Assembly (NCBI RefSeq): GCF_913055165.1
Contig: NZ_CAJXJS010000003.1
Coordinates: 1-64,000 of the forward strand
Length of the DNA stretch: 64,000 nucleotides
Source of the DNA: an uncultured Devosia sp.
GTDB lineage: Bacteria; Pseudomonadota; Alphaproteobacteria; Rhizobiales; Devosiaceae
Reading direction: 5' to 3'
Part shown: piece by piece, positions 9,031 to 17,992 of the stretch
Numbering within the stretch: position 1 is the first letter of the stretch
How the letters are laid out: each line of letters begins with the position of its first letter
Position numbers and translations under genes: made by a program
Notes under the pieces: generated by a model
Database searches by the model: none
What the model saw: only the letters and a program-made list of their open reading frames with translations
Told to the model about the DNA's origin: nothing

Positions 9031-10356
9031 ATGGCTTCCGTTATCAAAATTTACGCCCTGTTCCTGGGCTCGGCACTGCTCATGTTCGGTGGCGGGCTGC
9101 AAGGCCTGCTGCTCTCCGTTCGTGGCGCGGAAGAAGATTTCTCGCTGCTGGCGCTGGGTTTGATCGGTACCGGCTGGTCCGTCGGATTCGTTGCCGGCTC
9201 GCTTTTCGTGCCCATGGTGGTGCGTAAGGTGGGCCATATCCGCGCCTTTTCGGTCATGGCCGCCATCGGCACCATCACCATCCTGCTCAACCTGCTGTGG
9301 ATCAACGACATCGGCTGGATCGTGCTCAGGGCCCTTTCCGGCTTCTGCTTTGCCGGCGCAGCGATGATCGTGGAAAGCTGGCTCAACGAAGTGGCGGACA
9401 ATCGCAGCCGCGGCACGATCTTCTCGATCTATGTGACCATCAACATGGCGGCCTCGACCTTGGGACAGATCGCCATGTCGGTCACTGGTACAGCGGGCTA
9501 TCTGCCATTTGTCATCGGCGCCATCAGCTTCATCTGTGCTGTGCTGCCGACCGCGCTGACCTCCAGCCCCCAGCCCAAGCCCCTGCAATCGGCCAAGCTG
9601 GATCTGGGGCTGCTCTATCGCACTTCACCCGTCGCCGCGATTGCCGCCTTCTCCTGTGGCATGGCCAATGGCGCCTTCGGCACACTGGCGCCGGTCTATG
9701 GCTATGAGCAAGGCCTGGATGCCAGCGGCATCGCCCTGCTCTTCGCCGTGGCTGCCATTCTGGGCGCGGTGGCACAGGTGCCGTTCGGACGGTTGTCCGA
9801 CCGCATTGACCGGCGGCTCGTGCTGATCGGTCTTTCCGGATTTGCCGCCCTGGTCGGGGCGCTGACGGCACTGATCAATCCGGGCGCCGGATGGGGGATG
9901 TATGTGTTGTTCGCCGCCTATGGCTTTGCCGCCAATCCGATCTATGCGGTAGCCGTAGCCCATGCCAATGACTTCGCCCGCGATGGCGATTTCGCCAAGA
10001 TCGCCGGGGGCATGCTGTTGATCCTGGGCCTTGGCCTGGCCATCGGGCCGGCCGTCGCCTCCATCATCATGGGTATTTGGCATCCGGTAGGCCTGTTCGT
10101 GGTGACAGCAACCTTCCACGGCGCACTGGCCGGCACGGCCTATCTGCGCATGCGGGTGCGCAAGGGCTTGGACGCGGCCGAACGGGCACCATTCCAGCCC
10201 ATGAGCGACAAGCAGGTTACGCCCGAGACCTTTGTTCTCGACCCGCGCGCTGATAGTGATGCCGACGAGATTCCGGTGCAGCGCGAAGCAGCGGTGCCGG
10301 AGGAATTGATCGAGACCGCGGAGGCAGAGGGCGATGTTCAAGACGGAAAAATTTGA
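9031..10356 (+). CDS. MFS transporter (YcaD-like)
   Basis: A 441-residue permease with 12 predicted transmembrane helices and a soluble acidic C-terminal tail of about 60 residues (after YLRMRVRKG). The MFS signature between helices 8 and 9 is visible as GRLSDRIDRR. The general pattern, including WLNEVADNRSRGTIFSIY after helix 4, resembles the YcaD group of uncharacterised MFS proteins. The substrate is unknown. Its 3' end overlaps the moaB start by 23 bp, so the two are probably translationally coupled. The 99 bp upstream gap (8932-9030) holds nothing recognisable besides the expected promoter. Confidence 0.85.
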   Translation: MASVIKIYALFLGSALLMFGGGLQGLLLSVRGAEEDFSLLALGLIGTGWSVGFVAGSLFVPMVVRKVGHIRAFSVMAAIGTITILLNLLWINDIGWIVLRALSGFCFAGAAMIVESWLNEVADNRSRGTIFSIYVTINMAASTLGQIAMSVTGTAGYLPFVIGAISFICAVLPTALTSSPQPKPLQSAKLDLGLLYRTSPVAAIAAFSCGMANGAFGTLAPVYGYEQGLDASGIALLFAVAAILGAVAQVPFGRLSDRIDRRLVLIGLSGFAALVGALTALINPGAGWGMYVLFAAYGFAANPIYAVAVAHANDFARDGDFAKIAGGMLLILGLGLAIGPAVASIIMGIWHPVGLFVVTATFHGALAGTAYLRMRVRKGLDAAERAPFQPMSDKQVTPETFVLDPRADSDADEIPVQREAAVPEELIETAEAEGDVQDGKI

Positions 10357-10870
10357 GGACCGCGCGTTCAAGCCGCTTTCCATTGCCGTGATCGCGGTGT
10401 CCGACACCAGGACGCTTGAGACCGATACGGGCGGCGCTCTGCTCAAGTCGCTGCTCGAAGCCGATGGCCATCGCTGCTTCGAACGGCAGGTGGTGCGCGA
10501 CGAGATCCAATTGGTGCGGGCCGCCGTGCAGGCCTATGTCGCCAATCCGGAGGTGGACGTGATCCTCACCACCGGCGGCACGGGATTTTCTGGCCGGGAC
10601 ATCACCCCAGAAGCGATCGAGCCGCTGTTCGACAAGCGCATGGAAGGCTTTTCGGTGCTGTTCCACCAATATTCGGCGACCACGGTGGGCACCTCCTCCC
10701 TGCAATCGCGGGCCACGGCGGGCCTGATCGGCACCACCTTCGTGTTCTGCCTCCCCGGCTCCCGCGGTGCCTGCCGGGACGCCTGGGAAGGCATACTGAC
10801 GCACCAGCTCGACTACCGGCACAAGCCTTGCAATTTCGTCGAGCTGATGCCGCGGCTCGACGAGCGCTAG
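10334..10870 (+). CDS. moaB: Molybdenum cofactor biosynthesis protein B
   Basis: MoaB/Mog-type protein that acts on molybdopterin (adenylylation in characterised homologues) on the way to molybdenum cofactor. The 178-residue protein contains the MPT-binding signature LTTGGTGFSGRDITPEA and LPGSRGACRDAW near the end, with length as in MoaB. It starts inside the end of the MFS gene and its stop codon overlaps the stop of the convergent SDR gene. No other moa or moe genes are in the window. Coupling to an MFS permease might hint at a molybdenum-related substrate, but this is speculation. Confidence 0.92.
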   Translation: MFKTEKFEDRAFKPLSIAVIAVSDTRTLETDTGGALLKSLLEADGHRCFERQVVRDEIQLVRAAVQAYVANPEVDVILTTGGTGFSGRDITPEAIEPLFDKRMEGFSVLFHQYSATTVGTSSLQSRATAGLIGTTFVFCLPGSRGACRDAWEGILTHQLDYRHKPCNFVELMPRLDER

Positions 10871-11631
10871 GCACTTGGCCCCAAGGGTGGCAGGCCGGAA
10901 AGCCGCCTGCCCTCCTCGGTCTTGAGCGAGAAATCGGTCCCCAGATAAGGGTCCGCTTCTGCCGTGCAAAGAAACGCTATCGCCTTGGCGACCCAATCGG
11001 GCGAGAGATGTACCGAGGGCGAGAGCCGGCTGACGGCATTGATTGCCGAGGCGCGGATTGCCGTCTGCATGTCTGTCGCCACTGTACCTGGGCTAAGACC
11101 AATCACACGGATACCGCGACCTCGCAGTTCGACATCCATGCAGGCCGTTAGCGCTCGCAGGCCGGCCTTGCTGGCACAGTAGTGGCTCCAGCCTTCCAGC
11201 GCGCTGGTGGCGGCGCCGGAGCTGATATTGATAATGGTCCCCCCACCGGCTTTCAGCAGGAGCGGCAGCGCCAGCCGGGCGACCGCATAGGCCCCTGTAA
11301 GGTTGGTGGCAATGGCGTGGCTCCAGTCAGCCGGGTCACTGTCGATGATGCGGGCGATCGGTTCGATGGTGCCCGCATTGTTGATAAGCACATCGACGCG
11401 GCCCTTGCTCCGGGCAACCCTGTCCATGGCGCGCGCCACTGCGTCTAGGTCAGACACATCGCATTCGAGCGCCATCCCGGGGGTGGACCGATCGGCCACG
11501 GAGCGGTTCAGCGCGACAATGTCGGCGCCCAGAGCCGCCAAATGACCTGCCGCTGCCGCGCCGATGCCGCGCCTCGTGCCAGTGATCAGCACCACCTTGC
11601 CGGTCAGGTCGGGTGTTGGCGAGGTGCTCAT
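10867..11631 (-). CDS. SDR-family NAD(P)-dependent oxidoreductase
   Basis: Classical short-chain dehydrogenase of 254 residues. It has the cofactor glycine motif TGTRRGIG, the NNAG motif (INNAGTIEP), the catalytic serine in NISSGAA and the YxxxK pair in HYCASKAG. The Arg-rich TGTRRGIG suggests NADP(H) preference, which is an inference. It overlaps the upstream peroxiredoxin-like gene by 4 bp (ATGA), so the two form an operon. The stop codon overlaps the convergent moaB stop. The substrate is unknown. Confidence 0.88.
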   Translation of the reverse strand: MSTSPTPDLTGKVVLITGTRRGIGAAAAGHLAALGADIVALNRSVADRSTPGMALECDVSDLDAVARAMDRVARSKGRVDVLINNAGTIEPIARIIDSDPADWSHAIATNLTGAYAVARLALPLLLKAGGGTIINISSGAATSALEGWSHYCASKAGLRALTACMDVELRGRGIRVIGLSPGTVATDMQTAIRASAINAVSRLSPSVHLSPDWVAKAIAFLCTAEADPYLGTDFSLKTEEGRRLSGLPPLGPSA

Positions 11632-12140
11632 GCCCCACCTCCCCGTGCCGGGATGGCATTGCTCCGATCATAGACCAGCCCGGCCAGCAATGCAGCCAGG
11701 TCTGGTCGGGCATAGGGGGCGTTGCCAATCTGGACCAGATGCAGGCGCCCATGATCGTCGGTCGCGAAAGCCGCTGGTTCCGCGAAGGGCTGGCTGGCGC
11801 CCGTGCCGTCGGGCTGGGTGATATGAAGACCCAATTGGGTCATTTGCTCAAGCGTCAGCCCTGCGGCCACCCGGCCCCTGTATCCGGTCCGGGACAGAAA
11901 CGCTGCGGCCCGATCCGCCGGGTCCGCGGTCGCCAGAACAAGCGCGATGCCGGCCTCGTCATAGCTCTGGCGCTGCTCTTCAGCCTTGCTCAGAAAGGCC
12001 TCGCACATCGGGCAGTGGGCGCCTCGGAAAATGACCAGCAACCGCCAGCCCGGCGCGACAAGCGGCAGCGTGCCGCCATCGGCCAGGGTGAGCGCGAAGT
12101 CGGGAAGCGGGCGACCAGGGATGGGGGTTGGTTGCGGCAT
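11628..12140 (-). CDS. Peroxiredoxin-like (AhpC/TSA, thioredoxin-fold) protein
   Basis: A 170-residue thioredoxin-fold protein with the redox motif RGAHCPMCEAFL, where peroxiredoxins carry the peroxidatic cysteine; the CxxC spacing fits the peroxiredoxin-like subgroup with a resolving cysteine three residues on. The early segment PGRPLPDFALTLADG is typical of AhpC/TSA proteins. It is the first gene of a two-gene unit with the SDR (ATGA overlap) and is divergent from a LysR regulator 97 bp away. That layout suggests the LysR protein controls the pair, perhaps in a response to reactive electrophiles or peroxides. Function is inferred from fold only. Confidence 0.8.
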   Translation of the reverse strand: MPQPTPIPGRPLPDFALTLADGGTLPLVAPGWRLLVIFRGAHCPMCEAFLSKAEEQRQSYDEAGIALVLATADPADRAAAFLSRTGYRGRVAAGLTLEQMTQLGLHITQPDGTGASQPFAEPAAFATDDHGRLHLVQIGNAPYARPDLAALLAGLVYDRSNAIPARGGGA

Positions 12141-12185
12141 GGCGTGTCTCCTGTGGCTGTGACCACGCCTTGATATTTCCTGCCG

Positions 12186-12197
12186 TTATCGCGATAA
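12186..12197. promoter_or_regulatory. 12-bp perfect palindrome, candidate LysR operator
   Basis: The intergenic region between the peroxiredoxin-like gene and the divergent LysR gene contains TTATCGCGATAA, a perfect palindrome 40 bp upstream of the LysR start. LysR proteins usually bind dyads in such shared promoter regions, so it is a reasonable operator candidate. Binding is not demonstrated. Confidence 0.4.
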
Positions 12198-12237
12198 ATG
12201 ATCTCAAGCAAAGCATATTCGTGCATAATTTGCAGCA

Positions 12238-13134
12238 ATGAATCTTTCGGCCCTGAAATATTTCGTAGCGGTTGCAGAGCAAGGCAGCTTCGCCAACGCT
12301 GCCGTTGCCTGCGACATCGATCCCTCAACCATGTCGCGCCATATTGCGGCGCTCGAGCGTGAACTGGGTGCGCGCCTGTTCCAGCGCAGCACCCGCCAGG
12401 TGGCGCTGACCGAGATTGGCACGCATGCCCTGGCCCATGCCCGCCAGGTCCTTTCCGAGGTCGAGGCGCTGCGGGACGCCACAATGAGGGGGACTACCGA
12501 GCTGGTGGGGCGCGTGCGGCTCTCCGCGTCGGTGGCCTATGGAGAGCGCCGCATTGCCCCCCTGTTGGGGCGTTTCCAGGCAAGATATCCGCGCCTGACC
12601 CTTGAGATGATCCTGTCCGATGCCAATCAGGACCTGGTGGCCGAGGCAATCGACCTGGTCGTCCGGCACGGCCCGGGCGTTACTGGGGATCTCGTAGTGT
12701 CGCGCCTGCACAGCACCCGATACCGGGTCTGTGCCACGCCAGACTTTCTTGATCGGAACGGCAGGCCCGAGCATCTGGAGGCTCTCGTCAGCCTTCCGTG
12801 CCTTGGCTATGCGCTGCCAGGACTGGAGAACCAATGGTATTGCCGGCACGAAGCCGGATATAGCCCCGTGCCCATATCTACCAGTCTCAGTCTGAGTTCG
12901 CCGCTGGCGCTGCGCGGCGCCTGCCTGGGCGGTGCGGGCCTGGCGCTTCTGGCCGACTGGCTGGTCGAAGCGGACCTGGCCACGGGCGCCCTCGTGTCGC
13001 TTCTGGATCAGGATGACTTGTCGCCGGGGCCTGCAGAGAACGCGGCCTGGCTGGTTTACGCTTCCCGACCCTATCTGCCGCGCCGGGTCCGTGCGCTCAT
13101 CGACTTCCTGCGCGAGGAATTACAGCCCGCATAG
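12238..13134 (+). CDS. LysR-family transcriptional regulator
   Basis: A 298-residue LTTR. The winged helix-turn-helix lies in residues 1-60 (LKYFVAVAEQGSFANAAVAC followed by STMSRHIAALERELGARLF), and the rest is a periplasmic-binding-protein-like effector domain (RVRLSASVAYGERRIAPLL onward). It is divergent from the peroxiredoxin-like/SDR pair, the usual geometry for a LysR protein and its target. It ends 73 bp before the stop of the convergent drug exporter. The effector is unknown. Confidence 0.9.
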   Translation: MNLSALKYFVAVAEQGSFANAAVACDIDPSTMSRHIAALERELGARLFQRSTRQVALTEIGTHALAHARQVLSEVEALRDATMRGTTELVGRVRLSASVAYGERRIAPLLGRFQARYPRLTLEMILSDANQDLVAEAIDLVVRHGPGVTGDLVVSRLHSTRYRVCATPDFLDRNGRPEHLEALVSLPCLGYALPGLENQWYCRHEAGYSPVPISTSLSLSSPLALRGACLGGAGLALLADWLVEADLATGALVSLLDQDDLSPGPAENAAWLVYASRPYLPRRVRALIDFLREELQPA

Positions 13135-13136
13135 AT

Positions 13137-13166
13137 TTCGGGCGCCGGATTGCTCCAGCGCCCGAA
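13137..13166. terminator. Inverted repeat between convergent genes, possible bidirectional terminator
   Basis: TTCGGGCGC and GCGCCCGAA form a perfect 9-bp stem with a 12-nt loop just after the LysR stop and facing the end of the convergent exporter gene. There is no clear T-tract on either side, so terminator function is tentative. Confidence 0.45.
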
Positions 13167-13207
13167 CCGAACTGCCGCTCGATTGAGGCTCTTCAGCGCT
13201 TCGGCAC

Positions 13208-14686
13208 CTAGTGCCCGCCATGCCCGGGCATGCCACCTTCGGGCTTGCGGATGAAGAAGGCCGCCAGGATCGCAAAGAGCGAGATGATCGCGCCGACGAG
13301 GAAGGCTGCGCGGATACCCCCGGCAAGGGCCTCGACAGGGTCGACACCCTCGGCCGCCAATGCCGCGGTGCGGATGGTCATCAGCGCGATGAACAGAGCA
13401 ATGCCCGCCGCGCCTGCCAATTGCTGGATAGAGCCCAGTACGGCCGAGGCGTGCGAGTAGAGCTCCATGCGCACCGAACCCATGGACGAGGTGAAGACCG
13501 GCGTAAAGATCAGGGCCAGGCCGACGCTCAGCACCATATGTCCGGCCAGCAGTGCCCAGGGCGAGGTATCCTGCCCTACCATGGTCAGGGCCCAGAGGAC
13601 GGCGGAGACCAGGATGGCGCCGGGCACAGCCAGCACGGTCGGCCCGACCCGGTCATAGAGGCGGCCGACCACCGGGCCCAGCAGGCCCATGATCAGGCCA
13701 CCGGGCAGCAACAGCAGGCCGGTCTGCAGCGTATCCAGACCCACCACGTTCTGGGTGTAGATCGGCAGCAGGATGACCGAGCCGAACAGGGTCATCATGG
13801 CGACAAGCATCATCGAGACCGACACCGTATAGTTGCGTGACTGGAAGACGCGCAGGTCCAGGAGGGCCTTGTTCTCGGCCTGCAGGCCCAGTTGGCGCCA
13901 TACGAACAGGGCCATGGCCACAACGCCGATAGCGATGGGCAGCCAGAGCGGGATGGCGGTGGCCTCGTCGGGACGGGCAAAGCTTTCGCCAAAACCGGAC
14001 AGGCCATAGACCAACCCGCCAAAGGCCAGTGCCGACAGCACCACCGAAAGATAGTCGAGCGGCGCATAACGCGGGGTCGAGACATTGCGGATGCGGGCGG
14101 CGCCCAGCACCAGAGCCAGAATGGCGATGGGCAGGGTGAAATAGAACATGAAGCGCCAGTCGAAATTGTTGAGGATGAACCCGCCAATGGTCGGACCGAT
14201 GGCCGGGGCCACGGACATGACGATGGAGATGTTGCCCATGGTCTTGCCGCGTGCCTCAGGAGGCACCAGGGTCATCACCGTGGTCATCAGCAGCGGCATC
14301 ATGATGGCAGTGCCCACCGCCTGGATCACCCGGCCGGCGACGAGCAGTTCCAGGCCCGGAGACAGCGCGCAGACCAGCGTGCCAGCCGTGAAGATGGAGA
14401 TGGCCAAGAGGAAGATCGGACGCGTATTGAGGCGTTGCAGCAGGAAGCCGGTGATCGGGATCACCACCGCCATCGTCAGCAGAAAGGCCGTCGTCAGCCA
14501 CTGGGCCGCGCTGGCGGTGACACCAAGATCACCCATCAGGTGCGGGATGGCGACGCTCATGATGGTTTCGTTGAGAAACACCACGAAGGTCGAAACCAGG
14601 AGGATGGCAATGACCAGCCTATTGCGGGCGGCATTGTCGGGATGATGCGGCGCGATCTCCGCCGTTTCATCCATGGTGGCTTGCAT
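13208..14686 (-). CDS. DHA2-family (EmrB/QacA-type, 14-TMS) multidrug MFS exporter
   Basis: Drug/proton antiporter of about 490 residues with roughly 14 hydrophobic segments. Family motifs include TFVVFLNETIMSVAIPHL in helix 1, QWLTTAFLLTMAVVIPITGFL (helix 2 and motif A region) and the loop GGFILNNFDWRFMFYF. It ends in a short Gly/His tail (PGHGGH). The track start is at 14758; an ATG at 14686 (MQATMDE) is better placed 8 nt after AGGA, while the ATG at 14692 is too close to it. No membrane-fusion (EmrA) partner is next to it. It is divergent from the radical SAM gene. Confidence 0.85.
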   Translation of the reverse strand: MQATMDETAEIAPHHPDNAARNRLVIAILLVSTFVVFLNETIMSVAIPHLMGDLGVTASAAQWLTTAFLLTMAVVIPITGFLLQRLNTRPIFLLAISIFTAGTLVCALSPGLELLVAGRVIQAVGTAIMMPLLMTTVMTLVPPEARGKTMGNISIVMSVAPAIGPTIGGFILNNFDWRFMFYFTLPIAILALVLGAARIRNVSTPRYAPLDYLSVVLSALAFGGLVYGLSGFGESFARPDEATAIPLWLPIAIGVVAMALFVWRQLGLQAENKALLDLRVFQSRNYTVSVSMMLVAMMTLFGSVILLPIYTQNVVGLDTLQTGLLLLPGGLIMGLLGPVVGRLYDRVGPTVLAVPGAILVSAVLWALTMVGQDTSPWALLAGHMVLSVGLALIFTPVFTSSMGSVRMELYSHASAVLGSIQQLAGAAGIALFIALMTIRTAALAAEGVDPVEALAGGIRAAFLVGAIISLFAILAAFFIRKPEGGMPGHGGH

Positions 14687-14758
14687 TGTCATCTTCCTGT
14701 CCCTCATCACAAAAAATGTGTCGCCCATGCGACGGCAGAAGCCGTCAACTTTCGACAC

Positions 14759-15053
14759 GGGATTTGCAAAAAACGCGCGACAGCCTTTGTCAGCAGATCG
14801 GGACGGCTAGGCGTCAACCGCGCAGGCGGGTTGGACGCGGAATGGCGAAAACTGATTGGCCGGCGGGCGCGCTTTCCTACGCCCGCGAGGCGGTGCCGTA
14901 AAGTCTTGTAATGCATGGGCGGCATGCCGATATCTGTTGCGGCGGCCACTGCGTCGCCATTGATGTTCTTGTTCTGTTCTCATCAACCTGATAGCATTCC
15001 CATGCGTTGGAGGAAAGGCGATTCCCTCCCGCGTCGAGGCAGGAGACAGAACC
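14759..15053. other. Intergenic region between divergent exporter and radical SAM genes
   Basis: About 300-370 bp without a credible gene, depending on the exporter start. The small track ORFs here have no recognisable features. The only clear signal is the LexA-type direct repeat at 14965-14979; an AGGAG ribosome binding site precedes the ATG at 15054. Confidence 0.6.
14965..14979 (+). promoter_or_regulatory. LexA (SOS) box, alphaproteobacterial GTTC-N7-GTTC type
   Basis: The sequence GTTCTTGTTCTGTTC contains GTTC, seven bases, then GTTC, which matches exactly the LexA box of alphaproteobacteria. It lies 74 bp before the ATG of the SPL-like radical SAM gene, a usual operator distance. This predicts DNA-damage induction of that gene. 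The other divergent gene (drug exporter) could in principle also be affected. Confidence 0.7.
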
Positions 15054-16202
15054 ATGGCCCTCTACCAGGCCCCCTCTTTTGAAGCCCTTGAGCGTTTGAG
15101 CCGCAGCCGCGATGCCGATCTGGCACGGCGCGAATTGATGCAGCCCGATCGCATTCGCGGTCGTGGCGCCCAGACCAATCGCTCGGGGCGTTTCGAGACA
15201 CATCAGCGCGATGGATTTGACGATGGTTGGGGCAGTGTCGAGCCGCTCCCCCTGTTCGAGACGATCGAACATATCGAGCGCGCCAAGACCATCATCACCA
15301 CCAATGACAGCCCGGACATCGGCTTTGAGCGTTCGATCAATCCCTATCGCGGCTGCGAGCATGGCTGTTCTTATTGCTTTGCGCGCCCCACCCACGCCTA
15401 TCTCGGGCATTCGGCGGGCGTGGACTTCGAGCGTGACATCTATGTCAAAGCCAATGCGGTAGAGGCCCTGCGCGCCGAACTTTCGGCCAAGAACTACAGG
15501 CCCAAGCCCATTGCCATGGGCACCAATACCGACCCATACCAGCCGGCCGAACGGACACATAAGCTGACCCGCGGCATTCTCGAGGTCATGCTGGAGACCC
15601 GCCATCCGGTGATGATCACCACCAAGTCTGCCCTGATCGTGCGGGATCTGGATATCCTGACGGAACTGGCAAAGCTGGGACTGGTCAAGGTCGCCATTTC
15701 GGTGACCTCGATGGATCACAAGCTGAGCCGCAAGATGGAACCGCGTGCCTCCTCGCCAGTGCGGCGGCTGGAAGCCATCCGCCTGCTTTCAGAGGCTGGT
15801 ATCCCGACGGCTATCTTCGCCTCGCCGATGATTCCGGCCATCAACGACATGGAGCTTGAGCGCATTCTCGACGCCGGCAAGGCGCAGGGTGCTGTCAGCG
15901 CGCAGATGATCCTGCTGCGCTTGCCGGGAGAAGTGCGCGACGTGTTTCGCGAATGGCTGCTGCGACACTTCCCGGACCGGGTGCGCCATGTGCTCTCGCT
16001 GGTCCGTGACACGCGCGGCGGGCGCGACAACGACCCGCGCTTTGGCTCGCGCATGGTGGGCGAAGGCCCCTATGCGACCCTATTGCGCCAGCGCTTCGAA
16101 AAGGCGCGCGAGCGTTTTGGACTGGACGCCAAGCTGCCGCCGCTGCGGGCCGATCTTTTCGAGGCCCCGAAGGTGGAAAGCCCGCAAATGAGCCTGTTCT
16201 AG
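15054..16202 (+). CDS. Radical SAM protein, PA0069 family (spore photoproduct lyase-like)
   Basis: A 382-residue radical SAM enzyme. The 4Fe-4S motif CEHGCSYCFA (Cys101, Cys105, Cys108) is followed by conserved segments such as FERSINPYRG, MGTNTDPYQP and ITTKSALIVRD, typical of the SplB-related Rv2578c/PA0069 family. Spore photoproduct lyase itself repairs UV thymine dimers in spores, but the reaction of this non-sporulator family is not established to my knowledge. The upstream LexA box supports a role in DNA damage. The start is supported by AGGAG about 10 nt upstream. It faces the end of the convergent exported protein gene. Confidence 0.88.
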   Translation: MALYQAPSFEALERLSRSRDADLARRELMQPDRIRGRGAQTNRSGRFETHQRDGFDDGWGSVEPLPLFETIEHIERAKTIITTNDSPDIGFERSINPYRGCEHGCSYCFARPTHAYLGHSAGVDFERDIYVKANAVEALRAELSAKNYRPKPIAMGTNTDPYQPAERTHKLTRGILEVMLETRHPVMITTKSALIVRDLDILTELAKLGLVKVAISVTSMDHKLSRKMEPRASSPVRRLEAIRLLSEAGIPTAIFASPMIPAINDMELERILDAGKAQGAVSAQMILLRLPGEVRDVFREWLLRHFPDRVRHVLSLVRDTRGGRDNDPRFGSRMVGEGPYATLLRQRFEKARERFGLDAKLPPLRADLFEAPKVESPQMSLF

Positions 16203-16207
16203 GCAGG

Positions 16208-16789
16208 CTAGTATTGCGCGACCCTGCGGGCATAGGTGGCCATGAAGTCGAGCGAGGCCAGCACGCCGCGTAGCGACAGCCAAGTGCGAACCGGCTCCGC
16301 CTGGCCCAGAAGCGGCACTGACAGGGTCACCGCATTCCGGTCCTTCATTGTCTCGATGATGGCGTCGCGCTGGTCCGGGTCTGCGATGAAGAACTGGTTG
16401 ATTGTGTTGAACCGCGTCTCGATGCCGGTGCCCATCGTGAGGGCGATCGGCGGCTCGCCGCCAAATTGCAGTGTCATCGGTCGCGCCGGGTCGTATTCCC
16501 CCTCTTCGGGTGACACGGTGATTGCCAGATCGAGGACACCGTTGAGCCGATTGCGGATCAGGGTCAGCTTGTAGGCTGGCAGTCCGGCTCCGTTCAGTTC
16601 CTGGCTGCCGGTGCTGGCAAAGCAGGAATGAAAGTAGTAGCCGTCCGCATCTTCATTGATGACATCGGGACAGGCTGCCAGCCAGTCCCGGTTGTATTCG
16701 CGCCACTCGCCAAAGGGATGGTGGAAGGGCTCGGCCGTACTCGGGCCGGTCAGCAGCAGGAAGGCCATAAGGCCGCTTGCTTTGCGCAT
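16208..16789 (-). CDS. Exported protein of unknown function
   Basis: About 193 residues with a signal peptide (MRKASGLMAFLLLTGPSTAE). The mature part has the opening FGEWREYNRDWLAACPD and two early cysteines about 24 residues apart. This is loosely like the beginning of invasion-associated locus B proteins, but I see no firm IalB signature. Either of two adjacent ATG codons (16792, 16789) can start it. It is convergent with the radical SAM gene and divergent from the DUF4180 gene. I do not recognise the family. Confidence 0.65.
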   Translation of the reverse strand: MRKASGLMAFLLLTGPSTAEPFHHPFGEWREYNRDWLAACPDVINEDADGYYFHSCFASTGSQELNGAGLPAYKLTLIRNRLNGVLDLAITVSPEEGEYDPARPMTLQFGGEPPIALTMGTGIETRFNTINQFFIADPDQRDAIIETMKDRNAVTLSVPLLGQAEPVRTWLSLRGVLASLDFMATYARRVAQY

Positions 16790-16935
16790 CAAAGTCTCTC
16801 TCGCCTTTGCCCCCCGGCGGAGACTCTTGTATCAGCACATTCGCGGACAGGAATAGGGCATTCCATCTTTCCGACACGGTCGGGCGCCAATCAGGCGTCG
16901 CCCAATGCCTGGGCCTAACGAAATGGCAGATCGAA

Positions 16936-17301
16936 ATGACGACGCAATCCATCAATGGCATCACGGTCTATTTCGTCGCCGCCACCGGCGCGCCGCTCAG
17001 CGCCGAACAGGACGCCCTGGATCTTATCGGAGAGACCTATGGAACCGGGACCGAAATGATCGTGGTACCGGCGCAGCGCTTTGCGCCGGGTTTTTTCGAT
17101 CTCAGCACCCGCACGGCCGGTCACTTTTTCCAGAAGCTGCAGAATTACCAGATGCGGCTCGCCATCCTCGGCGACATCTCGCAGCACATGGCAGCGAGCA
17201 AAGCTTTGCGTGATTTTGTCGGCGAGACCAACAGGGTTGGCCATCACCTCTTCGCGCCAGACCGGGCGGCGCTCGAGATCGTCCTCATGCGGGGGCGATA
17301 G
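16936..17301 (+). CDS. DUF4180 domain protein
   Basis: A small cytoplasmic protein of 121 residues matching the DUF4180 pattern: a conserved DALDLIGETYG segment, RFAPGFFDLSTRTAGHFFQKLQNY and LAILGDISQHMAASKALRDFVGETNR. The function is unknown. The track ORF starts 53 codons earlier, in the divergent promoter region; MTTQSINGITVYF at 16936 fits the family length. It is 2 bp upstream of rnhB and probably cotranscribed with it. Confidence 0.8.
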   Translation: MTTQSINGITVYFVAATGAPLSAEQDALDLIGETYGTGTEMIVVPAQRFAPGFFDLSTRTAGHFFQKLQNYQMRLAILGDISQHMAASKALRDFVGETNRVGHHLFAPDRAALEIVLMRGR

Positions 17302-17303
17302 GG

Positions 17304-17992
17304 ATGGCACGCAAGGGCAAGGTAACGGCCGCAAACGCGGAACTCTTTGCACCGGAAGCGGGCTTTCCCGATTTCAGCCATGAGGAAATGCTGATCGCGC
17401 GCGGCGCACGACTGGTCGCCGGGGTAGATGAAGCCGGCCGCGGTCCCCTGGCCGGACCCGTTGTCGTGGCCGCGGTCCGGCTCGATCCTGCCCGCATCCC
17501 GGATGGCCTCAACGATTCCAAGAAGCTGACGGCCGAGCGCCGGGAGGCCTTGTTCGAGCAGATCCTGTCCACGGCGGATGTCGCCATCGTTTCGGCGCCG
17601 CCCAGCGACATCGTCTCGCTCAACATTCGTGGCGCTACCCTCGCAGCCATGGCGCGCGCCGTCCGGGCTTTGCCGCACCGGGTGGACCGGGTGCTGGTGG
17701 ATGGGCGCGACGTGCCGCCGGAGCTGCCCTGCCCGGGCATTGCCCTCATCGGTGGCGACGGCCGCAGCGTCTCGATCGCAGCGGCTTCGATCGTGGCCAA
17801 GGTGATGCGCGACCGCATGTGCGAAATCATGGATTGCGACGCGCCGCATTTCGGCTTTGCCGGCCACAAGGGCTATGGCACCGCGGCGCATCTTGCGGCG
17901 CTCGACCTGCATGGGCCCTGCCGCCACCACCGCGCCGAATTCGGCCCCGTCGCCGCCCTTTTACTCGCCCGGACGAGCATTGAGGTGGTGGG

